In this document: piece by piece, positions 1-11,903 of the stretch
Layout of the letters: each line of letters begins with the position of its first letter
How positions within the stretch are numbered: position 1 is the first letter of the stretch
DNA from: Alcanivorax sediminis
Lineage (GTDB): Bacteria > Pseudomonadota > Gammaproteobacteria > Pseudomonadales > Alcanivoracaceae
Direction: 5' to 3'
DNA: 64,000 nt
Assembly: GCF_009601165.1 (NCBI RefSeq)
Contig: NZ_WIRE01000001.1
Span: forward strand, 2,604,001-2,668,000
Notes under the pieces: model-generated
Databases searched by the model: none
Told to the model about the DNA's origin: nothing
What the model saw: only the letters and a program-made list of their open reading frames with translations
Translations under genes and position numbers: made by a program

Positions 1-2
1 GA

Positions 3-119
3 CTGATGGTATTACTGCCGGTTCTGGGCTATGCCACCTGGCATGCCTACCGGGAATCGATTGATGCCTCGGAGTGGGATGCCCGGTTTGAGCTCCCGCC
101 TGAAGACAGTGAACAGTGA
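3..119 (+). CDS. C-terminal tail of a hypothetical membrane protein (partial)
   Basis: An open frame enters from the left edge and ends at TGA 117-119. The 38 visible residues begin with a hydrophobic stretch (LMVLLPVLGYATW) followed by a polar, acidic tail ending EDSEQ. This fits the last membrane helix and cytoplasmic tail of an integral membrane protein; the family cannot be named from so little. The last residues and the stop codon lie inside a tandem 7-bp repeat that continues into the gap, so the C-terminus may have been reshaped by that repeat. The gene is convergent with metH. Confidence 0.55.
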   Translation: MMVLLPVLGYATWHAYRESIDASEWDARFELPPEDSEQ

Positions 120-261
120 ATAATGAATAGTTAACAGCGCGCGTCGACTTTTCTTTGTTTTCAAACGCAAGAGGCCGCGTCCATCTTCCGGGCGCGACAT
201 CTTGCGTTTCAGTTAAAAACAATGCACTGGCGCGCACTGTTAACTGTTCACTGTTACTTGT

Positions 262-270
<9 letters not shown>
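108..270. repeat. Inverted repeat with heptanucleotide tandem arms (locus A)
   Basis: The gap between two convergent genes is a nested imperfect inverted repeat. The left arm is four 7-bp units from 108 to 135 (consensus AGTGAAY). The right arm is five units from 236 to 270 (consensus ACTGTTM), the reverse complement of the same unit in another register. Inside lie GC-rich arms (GCGCG near 137 and 231) and a pair of 10-bp arms, AAACGCAAGA at 163-172 and TCTTGCGTTT at 200-209. The stop codons of both flanking genes fall in or at the edge of the heptads. It could act as a bidirectional terminator or 3'-end stabiliser; that role is inference. Confidence 0.7.
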
Positions 271-3963
<3,693 letters not shown>

Positions 3964-4255
3964 GAAAAGCTCCGACAGGGACAACAAATGTGAGGGCGAG
4001 CATTATACCGGTGGCACATGCAGATACCCAACAATGCATGGAATAACTGTTATAAAACGGTTATTTAGCCTGTCGTTTACTGGCCAACTACCGTTCAAGC
4101 AAGCATCATATGCGGGCATTACAACCCCGGTGGTCATGGTTGCACTCTCGTGCAGGTGAAACCTTTGTAAAATTGACGGCCAGAAATCGCCTTTCCACTT
4201 GGGGTTCACGCAAATCAAGGCATAATTCGCGCTCACTGGATGAGGAGTACGTTTA

Positions 4256-5074
4256 ATGGATCAATATCTCGAACAAATTCAATCATTTGCCAACGAAAAC
4301 CTGATGCCCTACGCATGGAATATCGTGGCGGCGGTGGTCATCTTTATCATCGGTAAGTGGATTGTTTCTAAAATCGCCCAGGGCGTTAACCGCATGATGG
4401 ACAAGCGTATCGACGCTACTGTGGCCAAGTTCATTGGCAACATCGTTCACATCATCCTGTTCGCCTTTGTCATCATTGCCGCTCTGGATCAACTGGGTGT
4501 CGAAACCACCTCCCTGGTTGCCATTCTGGGTGCCGCCGGCCTGGCTGTTGGCCTGGCCCTCAAGGATTCCCTGGGGAACTTTGCAGCCGGGGTCATGCTG
4601 ATTCTGTTCAAGCCATTCCGTGTTGGCCACTATGTTGAGGCAGGCGGTGCTGCAGGCACGGTGAAGGAAATCAAGATTTTCGCCACCATCATGAATACCC
4701 CTGACAACAAGGTCATTACCGTACCTAACGGTGCCATCATGGGTAGCAACATCGTGAATTATTCCGAAATGCCTACCCGCCGTGTGGATATGGTGTTTGG
4801 TGTTGCCTACGATGCGGACCTTTCCCAGGTGAAAAAGATCCTCGAGGAAATCCTGGCCGAGGATGAGCGGGTATTGAAGGATCCGGCTCCCGTGATCGCC
4901 GTAGCCGAGCTGGCGGACAGTTCAGTAAACCTGTTGTGCCGCCCCTGGGTGAACAGTGCTGATTATTGGGGTGTTTTCTGGGGAACCACCGAGACTGTCA
5001 AACGTCGCTTTGATGAGGCGGGTATTGGCATTCCGTTCCCGCAGATGGACGTGCATCTGGACAAAAGCGAATAA
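4256..5074 (+). CDS. mscS: Small-conductance mechanosensitive channel, MscS family
   Basis: A 272-residue inner-membrane channel that releases solutes on hypo-osmotic shock. Three N-terminal helices (about residues 17-110) end in the glycine/alanine-rich pore helix AAGLAVGLALKDSLGNFAAG, typical of MscS TM3. The beta domain (FRVGHYVEAGGAAGTVKEI, then TIMNTPDNKVITVPNG) and the C-terminal alpha/beta cage follow. Length is close to E. coli MscS (286). An AGGAG motif lies just before the ATG. It diverges from metH, and the 292-base gap holds no recognisable gene or riboswitch. The DUF481 gene follows closely and may be co-transcribed. Confidence 0.93.
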   Translation: MDQYLEQIQSFANENLMPYAWNIVAAVVIFIIGKWIVSKIAQGVNRMMDKRIDATVAKFIGNIVHIILFAFVIIAALDQLGVETTSLVAILGAAGLAVGLALKDSLGNFAAGVMLILFKPFRVGHYVEAGGAAGTVKEIKIFATIMNTPDNKVITVPNGAIMGSNIVNYSEMPTRRVDMVFGVAYDADLSQVKKILEEILAEDERVLKDPAPVIAVAELADSSVNLLCRPWVNSADYWGVFWGTTETVKRRFDEAGIGIPFPQMDVHLDKSE

Positions 5075-5117
5075 GTGACAGTCATCTGCAATGCAAAGAT
5101 CTAGCAAGGAGAAGTCA

Positions 5118-5897
5118 ATGCGCAGCACATACTTCGCTGCCATGCTGATTGCCGCCGGCTTGCCGGCGCTGTCAGCGGCAGCCGAAGAGGGAGCCAGTGA
5201 AGAAGCGGCCAAGTGGACCGGTGATATCGGTGTGGGCTTGCTGTTCAAGCGAGGCAATACCAATTCGGACTCGGTCAACAGTAACGTCAATGCCAGCCGT
5301 GACAGTAGTTACTGGCGTCATACCTTCAAGGCTGAAGCCAATAACGAGAAGGAAGAGGATCCCGATACCGAGCAATACAGCCGCACCGAAGAAAAATATT
5401 TTTCTTCCTACAAGCTGGATCGCAAGTTGGGTGAAAATTCCGCCAATTATCTGTTCAATGTGGCGACCTACGAGAAAGATGCCTTTTCCGGCAATCACTA
5501 TCAGGCCAGTTACGCTATCGGTCTTGGTCGACGCTGGATTGAATCCGACAAACAAACCCTGGATCTCGAAGCAGGTCCGGGTTATCGGGTGAAGTGTCTT
5601 GAACCACAGGACACCTACTTCAGCTGCGACGACTCCGAAGAGAGTGGCATTGTTCGTGTCGCTTTGAAGTATGATCTGAAAATCAGCGAAAACACGGTGT
5701 TTCGGGAAGATGCATCCAGTGAGATTGGTGATGACGGTGGCAGCAGCAGCCGTGCCGAAACCAGTCTGACCACGGCCATCAACTCGCATTTTGCGCTCCG
5801 TCTGCGTCACTTGCTGGAGCATGAATCTAAAGTGCCGGCAGGCACCAAAGAGACCGATCACACCTTCTCGGTTGGTCTGGTTTACACCATGAAGTAG
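5118..5897 (+). CDS. DUF481 (YdiY-like) outer-membrane protein
   Basis: A predicted exported beta-barrel of the DUF481/YdiY family, function unknown. A signal peptide is visible in MRSTYFAAMLIAAGLPALSA with cleavage near AAAEE. After it come the family hallmark GDIGVGLLFKRGNTNSDSVN (induction of a salt-type barrel strand) and alternating amphipathic strands, ending in an aromatic-rich strand (FSVGLVYTMK). I chose ATG 5118, preceded by AAGGAGA, over an upstream ATG at 5091 that would put charged residues before the signal peptide. It lies 43 bases after mscS and is followed at once by a strong terminator. Confidence 0.85.
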   Translation: MRSTYFAAMLIAAGLPALSAAAEEGASEEAAKWTGDIGVGLLFKRGNTNSDSVNSNVNASRDSSYWRHTFKAEANNEKEEDPDTEQYSRTEEKYFSSYKLDRKLGENSANYLFNVATYEKDAFSGNHYQASYAIGLGRRWIESDKQTLDLEAGPGYRVKCLEPQDTYFSCDDSEESGIVRVALKYDLKISENTVFREDASSEIGDDGGSSSRAETSLTTAINSHFALRLRHLLEHESKVPAGTKETDHTFSVGLVYTMK

Positions 5898-5911
5898 ACT
5901 GTCAGACGAAG

Positions 5912-5946
5912 AAAAGCCCCGGCTCGAAAGAGACCGGGGCTTTTTT
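5912..5946 (+). terminator. Rho-independent terminator after the DUF481 gene
   Basis: AAGCCCCGG and CCGGGGCTT arms close a short loop and are followed by six T on the plus strand. It starts about 15 bases after the DUF481 stop codon. Confidence 0.9.
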
Positions 5947-6227
5947 ATGGCCGCTGTCTAATGCCGGGGCACCTGATACCTGGCTGCGCCGATCTTCGCC
6001 AGGGCAGGTAAAGAAGCGAGTTGCGAGTTTCGAAATTCAACCCCTTGGTGAATCAGGGTTTTGTCAGCTTGCATTTCGATACTCGATACTCGTAACCCGA
6101 AACATGCCACTCGCCAAGGCTTTGATCGCCTGCAGGCCGGCTCTCCTGCGGGGTGATGAGAGTAACGATTTGGGGCAGGGCAGAGTGCATTCGGCGTCTG
6201 ACTGCAGGCATTGCGGTATTGGGAGGC
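5947..6227. other. Gene-free gap between DUF481 gene and pntB
   Basis: No supported gene lies between the two terminators that bound this gap. Its middle part is the heptad inverted repeat described separately; the rest shows no structure I can name. A longer open frame crosses here on the plus strand, but it runs antisense through pntB. Confidence 0.6.
6016..6113. repeat. Inverted repeat with heptanucleotide tandem arms (locus B)
   Basis: Three 7-bp units at 6016-6036 (two GCGAGTT then TCGAAAT) face six units at 6072-6113 (consensus ATACTCG, the reverse-complement family of the left arm). The core between them carries AACCC and GGGTT as short arms. It lies in a convergent junction but is offset from both simple terminators, so it is not itself the main terminator. 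The unit differs from locus A in sequence but keeps the period of seven and the inverted layout. Confidence 0.65.
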
Positions 6228-6259
6228 AAAAAAAAGGAGCCCGGCGGGCTCCCTTTTCT
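6228..6259 (-). terminator. Rho-independent terminator of the pnt operon
   Basis: Read on the minus strand, GGGAGCCC and GGGCTCC form a tight hairpin followed by a run of eight T. It lies a few bases past the pntB stop codon. Confidence 0.9.
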
Positions 6260-6271
6260 TCAGGCCAGCAA

Positions 6272-7654
6272 TCAGCCTTCTTTCAGGGCAGTGGTGATAT
6301 CCAGCACAGCACCCTTACCATCACCGAACAACATCAGGGTGTTGTCCTTGGCGAACAGCGGGTTGGGCAGGCCGGCAAAACCGGAGCTCAGGGAGCGCTT
6401 GACCACAACAACGGTCTTGGCCTTGTCCACGTTCAGAATCGGCATGCCGTAAATCGGGCTGCCTTTGTCTTCACGGGCCATCGGGTTGGTTACGTCGTTG
6501 GCACCCAGCACGATCGCCACATCCGTCTGCTCGAAGGTGGGGTTGATCTGATCCATGTCCTTGAGCTGCTCGTAGGGCACTTCAGCCTCAGCCAAAAGAA
6601 CGTTCATGTGACCAGGCATACGGCCGGCAACCGGGTGGATAGCGTATTCCACTTCGATACCCATGGCTTCCATGGTGTCAGCCATGTCACGTACTGCGTG
6701 CTGCGCCTGAGCCATAGCCAGACCAAAGCCCGGGACGATGACTACGCGCTGAGCTGTTTCCAGCAGCATGGCCACTTCTTCAGCAGAGGTGGACTTCACC
6801 TTGCCAGCGTAGACTTCGTCTTCGTCCATGGCTTCGCCAGCTTCCGCCATCACACCGAACAGGACGTTGGTGAGAGAACGGTTCATGGCTTTACACATGA
6901 TGCTGGTCAAAATCAGGCCAGAAGCACCAACCAGCGAACCTGTGATGATCAGGGCGCTATTGCCCATCACAAAACCAGCGGCAGAAGCAGCCACACCGGA
7001 ATAGGAGTTCAGCAGGGCGATCACCACCGGCATGTCAGCACCACCGATAGGCAGTACCAGCAACAGGCCAAGTAGCATGGCAGCAGCCACCAGGCCCCAG
7101 AAGACAGCTTCGTTGCCAGGGTTAACCACCAGGTAGCCAATACCAGCCAGGGAACCAACGAACAGGATGGCATTAACCACCTTCATGCCCGGGAAGCCCA
7201 TGGGCTTGCCATCGATGAGTTCCTGCAGCTTGGCGAAGGCCACCAGAGAGCCAGTCAGGGTAACCGAACCAATCAGTACAGCAGCACCTGTGGCGATGAT
7301 GGACACAGTGTCATTGGCTGAGCCACGGAAGAATTCCGCAGAGGCAACGGCGAAAGAAGCACCACCACCAAAACCATTCAGCAGGGCAATCATCTGCGGC
7401 ATGGACGTCATCTGAACCTTCTTGGCCATGATGGCGCCAATCAGGCCACCGACAACGACGCCGGCGATGATGATTTCATAGGTAACGATGTGCTCGTTAA
7501 GCAGGGTCACGACAGCAGCCACACCCATACCGGCAGCAGCCAGCAGGTTGCCTCGGACCGCAGTTTTAGGCTTGGTCAGGCCTTTGATGCCGACAACAAA
7601 CAGAACAGCGGCAATCAAGTAGGCGATATCAATCCAGTTCTGGGAAACGTGCAT
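6272..7654 (-). CDS. pntB: NAD(P) transhydrogenase subunit beta
   Basis: The beta subunit of proton-translocating transhydrogenase in the inner membrane, which couples proton entry to NADPH formation. The N-terminal half is a bundle of about eight or nine hydrophobic helices. The C-terminal NADP(H) domain has the Rossmann motif VIVPGFGLAMAQAQHA, the HPVAGRMPGHMNVLLAEA segment, and the late LGANDVTNP and GKGAVLDI signatures. At 460 residues it matches E. coli PntB (462). It is last of a three-gene operon, four bases after pntAb, and is closed by a strong terminator. Confidence 0.97.
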   Translation of the reverse strand: MHVSQNWIDIAYLIAAVLFVVGIKGLTKPKTAVRGNLLAAAGMGVAAVVTLLNEHIVTYEIIIAGVVVGGLIGAIMAKKVQMTSMPQMIALLNGFGGGASFAVASAEFFRGSANDTVSIIATGAAVLIGSVTLTGSLVAFAKLQELIDGKPMGFPGMKVVNAILFVGSLAGIGYLVVNPGNEAVFWGLVAAAMLLGLLLVLPIGGADMPVVIALLNSYSGVAASAAGFVMGNSALIITGSLVGASGLILTSIMCKAMNRSLTNVLFGVMAEAGEAMDEDEVYAGKVKSTSAEEVAMLLETAQRVVIVPGFGLAMAQAQHAVRDMADTMEAMGIEVEYAIHPVAGRMPGHMNVLLAEAEVPYEQLKDMDQINPTFEQTDVAIVLGANDVTNPMAREDKGSPIYGMPILNVDKAKTVVVVKRSLSSGFAGLPNPLFAKDNTLMLFGDGKGAVLDITTALKEG

Positions 7655-7657
7655 GAA

Positions 7658-7933
7658 TTACTTCCTCTTGAACATTGCCAGCATTCGATTGGTGACCATG
7701 AAGCCCCCAATCACGTTAATGGTGGCCAGAACCACCGCGGCAAAGCCCAGCACATTGATCAGCAGACCAGAATCAGAACCGGCTGCGATGAGCGCGCCCA
7801 CGACAGTGATGCCGGAGATAGCATTGGAGCCAGACATCAGCGGGGTGTGCAGGGTCGGCGGAACCTTGGTAATCAGCTCCACACCGAGGAAAATCGCCAG
7901 CACGAACAAAGTGAGTTGAGCTACGAAATCCAT
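7658..7933 (-). CDS. pntAb: NAD(P) transhydrogenase subunit alpha, membrane part
   Basis: A 91-residue protein with three hydrophobic helices that forms the membrane part of the alpha subunit. E. coli fuses this part to PntA; here, as in many alpha-proteobacteria and marine gamma-proteobacteria, it is a separate gene. The signature HTPLMSGSNAISGI is present at about residues 28-41. Its ATG overlaps the pntAa stop codon (TAATG), which suggests translational coupling and equal amounts of the two parts. Confidence 0.95.
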   Translation of the reverse strand: MDFVAQLTLFVLAIFLGVELITKVPPTLHTPLMSGSNAISGITVVGALIAAGSDSGLLINVLGFAAVVLATINVIGGFMVTNRMLAMFKRK

Positions 7934-9153
7934 TAGTTTTCCTCCTTGCTGTCTGCATCAGCCGCTTCTTCAGCAGCAGGCTCAGGCTTGGCCAGAGCAG
8001 GCAGACCCAGCAAATCGCGCAAACGGGCCTGGGGAACATCGCCACCGTGACTGATCACGGTTTCGGCAACGATCTCATCTTCAAAGTCCAGCTGCAGGTC
8101 GCCGTTGTCGTCGAGCAGCAGGTTGAGGAGGTTTTCCATGTTCTTGCCGAACATCTGGCTGGCATGGAATGCCACAGAAGAGGGGACGTTTTCAGGACCC
8201 ATGATGGTAACGCCATGCTTGACCACGGTTTTACCAGCTTCAGTGATTTCACAGTTACCACCACGCTCGGCAGCCAGATCCACAATGATGGAACCGGGCT
8301 TCATGGCCTTGACCATGTCTTCGGTAACCAGAATCGGGCTCTTGGCACCAGGAACAGCAGCAGTGGTGATGATCACGTCCATTTCCTTGACGACTTCGGT
8401 CATCAATTCACGCTGACGCTTGAGGAAATCCTCACCCTGTGCCTTGGCGTAACCACCAGAACCTTCCGCTTCGCCGGTGTCCAGATCCAGCTCCACCGGC
8501 TTGGCGCCAACAGACAGGATCTGCTCACGAGCCGCCGGGCGAACGTCATAGGCTTCAACCACCGCGCCAAGACGCTTGGCCGTCGCACAAGCCTGAAGAC
8601 CTGCCACGCCCGCACCCATGATGAAAACGCGAGAGGCGTTCAGGGTGCCTGCAGCGGTCATGTTCATGGGGAACATGCGCTGGGACTCGGTGGCAGCCAG
8701 CAGTACACACTTGTAACCGGCAATCATGGCCATGGAAGACAAAACGTCCATCGCCTGGGCGCGGGTAATACGCGGTACCAGCTCAAGCGCAAGACCAGAC
8801 ACCTTCTTCTCAGCCAGTGCCTGGGCAAATTGCGGGTTAGCCAGCGGATCGGTCATACCGATCAGGGTCTGGCCCTCTGACAGCTTGTCCAGGTCCTCAT
8901 TGCCGTTAGCGGTGTTGCTGCCTGGCGTTTGAACCTGAAGAACAACCTGGGAAGAAGAGAAAATCTCGTCACGATCAACCAGTTTGGCACCGGCAGCTTC
9001 AAAAGCGCTGTCCGGGTAGCCAGCGATTTCGCCAGCGCCACGCTCGACCTTGATCTCGACACCTTGTTTTTTCAGAAGTGCACTGACATTGGCAGGCGTT
9101 AAAGCAACGCGCTGCTCGCCAGGGCAAATTTCTTTGGGAACACCGATAATCAC
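7933..9153 (-). CDS. pntAa: NAD(P) transhydrogenase subunit alpha, NAD-binding part
   Basis: The soluble NAD(H)-binding domain of transhydrogenase, on the cytosolic side. The protein shows the alanine dehydrogenase/PNT N-terminal module (IIGVPKEICPGEQRVALTP), the central RVFIMGAGVAGLQA dinucleotide fold, and the family loop LDLDTGEAEGSGGYA. I prefer GTG 9153 to the ATG 60 bases upstream: GGGGGT lies about seven bases before it and the protein then starts right at the conserved domain. The C-terminus is an acidic, Ala-rich tail. It is first in the pnt operon; a palindrome and a direct repeat lie upstream. Confidence 0.95.
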   Translation of the reverse strand: MIIGVPKEICPGEQRVALTPANVSALLKKQGVEIKVERGAGEIAGYPDSAFEAAGAKLVDRDEIFSSSQVVLQVQTPGSNTANGNEDLDKLSEGQTLIGMTDPLANPQFAQALAEKKVSGLALELVPRITRAQAMDVLSSMAMIAGYKCVLLAATESQRMFPMNMTAAGTLNASRVFIMGAGVAGLQACATAKRLGAVVEAYDVRPAAREQILSVGAKPVELDLDTGEAEGSGGYAKAQGEDFLKRQRELMTEVVKEMDVIITTAAVPGAKSPILVTEDMVKAMKPGSIIVDLAAERGGNCEITEAGKTVVKHGVTIMGPENVPSSVAFHASQMFGKNMENLLNLLLDDNGDLQLDFEDEIVAETVISHGGDVPQARLRDLLGLPALAKPEPAAEEAADADSKEEN

Positions 9154-9340
9154 CTGCGTTACCCCCGTATGTGGTTCGCAAATAATCGACTTTCTGAGAG
9201 GAATGAAGGGCAACCCAATTCCCTGAAAGCCGCGTAAAGTAAGGCCCGCAGCCAGCTGACAAGATGTCAGACAAGGGTGCAGGGCCTCAGCAGGGTGCTA
9301 ACCATATTGCGCACCTACCAGCTTGGCAAATGACAAATGG

Positions 9341-9385
9341 TTATCGTACCGATAAGCGGGTAACAGGCTGATTACACCTGATTAC
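9341..9385. promoter_or_regulatory. Palindrome and direct repeat upstream of the pnt operon
   Basis: A perfect palindrome TTATCG-TAC-CGATAA spans 9341-9355. Further upstream relative to pntAa, CTGATTAC occurs twice, at 9368-9375 and 9378-9385, ten bases apart and so on the same face of the helix. Both lie in the 344-base gap before pntAa, where no gene is supported. A regulator site is likely but the protein is unknown. Confidence 0.4.
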
Positions 9386-9419
9386 GCTTTTCAGTCACTG
9401 TTGTGGCCTGATATGACAG

Positions 9420-9454
9420 AAAAAGACATGGAAGAGGGGCATCTTGTGCCCCTC
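9420..9454 (-). terminator. Probable terminator of the AarF-like gene
   Basis: On the minus strand GAGGGGCA and TGCCCCTC form an 8-bp stem with a five-base loop. The T run starts only about nine bases later, so it is imperfect. It lies some 45 bases past the AarF-like gene's stop codon. Confidence 0.45.
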
Positions 9455-9497
9455 ATCCCTCAGGTTGCGGCTATCGTGGGCTGATGAACGCTGCCCG

Positions 9498-10925
9498 TCA
9501 ATCCACCGGGCTGATTGTTTTCTGATCAACCAGCAGGATATCCTCCTGCTCCTGCATTTGGATGAATGGATCAAGGATCGTGTTTCCCCTTACTTCCGCA
9601 TCGATAACGTGCAGGAAGGTGTAAGCCCCGAGCAACTTCCGGAACAGGAAGATAAACTCCTTCGGCGGCACATCAAAGTGCACAGAAAGGGCATTCTTGC
9701 CTGCCTTGCTCATGATGCGGGAGGGGAGGTCACTTTGACCCCAGCGATATTCCAGCTGCTCATTGAGCAGGTTGGACGGCGGGGGGAAGCGTTCCGGATC
9801 CTGCAGCACCTCAACAGCCTCGAAGCATAGGGCGGCGAAATCATCGAGAATCCGTTTTGGGGTACCACGGGCGAGAAAGTCCAGCGCGCTCAAGGCTCGG
9901 ACGAGTCGATCGCGATCGTGATGATAGGAGGCGCGAATCATTTCGCGGCCGGGGCCAAGCACCTCGTTATCAAAATCACGAATGGCGCCGAAATCCAGCA
10001 GCACAATCTGATCCTGTTCCGGCTCTGAACCAATTCTCAGCAAATAGTTGCCGAAATTAGGATCAGTTTGCATCTTGTTCCACTCAAATACTTCACGGCA
10101 GCACAATTCCATGATGGCTCGCCCAATGAAGTTACGCCGAGTCTGTGACAGCCCAAGCACAGCGGGGTCACTCACCCCGATACCTTCCTCAAAGGTCATG
10201 CACATGATGTTGTGGCTGGAGTATTCGGGAATGATTTCCGGGACCACAAAGCGCGGGTCATCGGCAAGAATGTTGCGGAAGTGACGGGTGGTGTGTGCCT
10301 CCAGGTCATAGTCGACTTCTCGACGGAGCATTTCCTGGACCTCAGCAAGCCACATGTTGAACTGCTCGGTAATCGGCACCATCCGACTCAGCTTAAGTAG
10401 CCGAACCAGTGCACGCATATCCGAGTCGATGGCATCCGCCACGCCGGGATACTGGATCTTCAACACCAGCTGGCGCCCGTCAGACTTGCGAGTAGCACGA
10501 TGTACCTGGGCGAGAGACGCAGCACCCAGAGGAATGGGATCTACTTCCAGCTCTGCGAGTTTGACCTCGCCCAGCTGTAGCTGGAGATGCTTTTGGATTG
10601 ACGACCACTCGAGCGCGGTGGTCTGATTTTCCAGAGTATGCAGTGCCGTAGTGACTTCCTCAGGCAGGAAGTGCTCTCCAAAGAGCGCCATCATCTGGCC
10701 AATTTTGACAACAGACCCTTTCAGCTTGCCGAGCTCTTCGACGAGCTCCTGAGCCCGGGCGGAGAGAATTTCCTTGCGCCGCTCTTCACGTTTGTCCTTG
10801 CTGGTAAAAAATGTACCCGCGCTGGCCGTGGCGTACTTGGCCCCGGCCATAAAGCCCGCTTTCGCCATGGAGAAGCGGCGCTCAACTGAGCCAGTTTTTA
10901 CCCGTTTTACCGTTTTTCGTGTCAT
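9498..10925 (-). CDS. ABC1/AarF/UbiB-family atypical kinase
   Basis: A member of the UbiB/COQ8 atypical kinase-like family, whose members bind ATP and support ubiquinone or lipid metabolism; the exact substrate is not settled. The family's KxGQ segment reads VVKIGQMMALF (about residue 80). The alanine-rich nucleotide loop is PLGAASLAQVHRA, the catalytic Lys lies in LVLKIQYPGV, QTDPNFGNYLL carries the metal-binding Asn, and LLDFGAIRDF is the DFG-like motif. No C-terminal membrane helices are obvious, unlike E. coli UbiB, so I do not call it ubiB. Start choice is uncertain: ATG 10925 has GGAG eleven bases upstream; 10949 is the other option. It stands alone, divergent from a hydrolase gene. Confidence 0.87.
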   Translation of the reverse strand: MTRKTVKRVKTGSVERRFSMAKAGFMAGAKYATASAGTFFTSKDKREERRKEILSARAQELVEELGKLKGSVVKIGQMMALFGEHFLPEEVTTALHTLENQTTALEWSSIQKHLQLQLGEVKLAELEVDPIPLGAASLAQVHRATRKSDGRQLVLKIQYPGVADAIDSDMRALVRLLKLSRMVPITEQFNMWLAEVQEMLRREVDYDLEAHTTRHFRNILADDPRFVVPEIIPEYSSHNIMCMTFEEGIGVSDPAVLGLSQTRRNFIGRAIMELCCREVFEWNKMQTDPNFGNYLLRIGSEPEQDQIVLLDFGAIRDFDNEVLGPGREMIRASYHHDRDRLVRALSALDFLARGTPKRILDDFAALCFEAVEVLQDPERFPPPSNLLNEQLEYRWGQSDLPSRIMSKAGKNALSVHFDVPPKEFIFLFRKLLGAYTFLHVIDAEVRGNTILDPFIQMQEQEDILLVDQKTISPVD

Positions 10926-11049
10926 TGGCGAGGAAACTCCATTTGCCATCCTGAGTGCCGGTGGCATTCTAGCGGGTAAACCTCACCCGGTCATTGTCCA
11001 AACCGCCGGGGTTACAGTCGGGATACCACAACGGGAAGGATAGAAAAGA

Positions 11050-11808
11050 ATGGCAAGAACCTGGGTATTGCTTCGTGGCCTGGTCCGTGAGCAGAAGCAC
11101 TGGGAAGACTTTCCAGCAAAAATGCAGGCTGCGCTGCCCAACGACACCGTTGTCACACTGGATTTGCCCGGTAACGGGATTTTCCATGATCAGCCCAGTC
11201 CCACCTGCATCGGCGGCATGGTGATTCATGCAAGAGAACAACTCAAATCACAGGGGCATAATGGGCCTTATCATCTGGTCGCCCTTTCCCTTGGCGCCAT
11301 GACCGCGGTCCAATGGCTTTCCCAGGCGCCAAATGAAGTGGCTTTTGCCGCGTTGATCAACTCCTCTTCAAGCCGGTTCAGTCCATTCTGGCAGCGGCTG
11401 AGGCCTGCGAACTACGTCCGACTGATTCGGGAGGCCATCCTGGTCAGGGATCCTGTTCGCAAGGAAAGAGCCATTCTGGAAATCACCTCCAACCTTCACG
11501 ACCAGGCTTACCTCCATCAACTGGCTGACAAATGGGTGGAATATGCCAGGCTACAGCCTGTGAGCCTGACAAACAGCCTGCGACAGCTTCTTGCCGCCAT
11601 GCGTTTTCATGCCCCGGCAAGCTTGCCTGGCTCTGTGCCTGCCATGATCATCTGTGGGGGAGGGGACAGACTGGTTAGCCCCAGCTGTTCCCGTCGTATG
11701 GCAGAAGCGTGGCAGCTGCCCCTCAAGGTCCACCCCCAGGCTGGCCATGACCTGCCTCTGGATGCGCCTCAATGGCTGATAAACACCCTGATTGAAGGGG
11801 TAACATAA
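11050..11808 (+). CDS. Alpha/beta-fold hydrolase
   Basis: A 252-residue cytosolic serine hydrolase. The nucleophile is the Ser in VALSLGAMTA (about residue 79), in an ALSLG variant of the GxSxG elbow. The acid is probably the Asp in GGGDRLVSP and the His lies in AGHDLPLD, so the triad is in order. The opening WVLLRGLVREQKHWEDF is the oxyanion strand with the usual HG replaced by RG. The substrate is unknown. AAGGA precedes the ATG. It lies 95 bases before the MpaB-family oxygenase on the same strand and may work with it. Confidence 0.85.
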   Translation: MARTWVLLRGLVREQKHWEDFPAKMQAALPNDTVVTLDLPGNGIFHDQPSPTCIGGMVIHAREQLKSQGHNGPYHLVALSLGAMTAVQWLSQAPNEVAFAALINSSSSRFSPFWQRLRPANYVRLIREAILVRDPVRKERAILEITSNLHDQAYLHQLADKWVEYARLQPVSLTNSLRQLLAAMRFHAPASLPGSVPAMIICGGGDRLVSPSCSRRMAEAWQLPLKVHPQAGHDLPLDAPQWLINTLIEGVT

Positions 11809-11903
11809 AGCACATATTCGTGTATTGACCACCTTGGCTGCGGGCCTTACCTTTGATTCAGAACTCATCGGTTCTGATAAAAACAAAAGTTGTGAGGTAA
11901 CCC

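Noticed and set aside
3964..4255. A cobalamin or SAM riboswitch upstream of metH
   Set aside because: I looked for a B12 box or a SAM/SAH aptamer on the minus strand and found no convincing core.
6104..7075. A 323-residue plus-strand frame opposite pntB
   Set aside because: It is antisense to pntB, rich in His and Gln as expected from a reversed GC-rich gene, and has no family or ribosome site.
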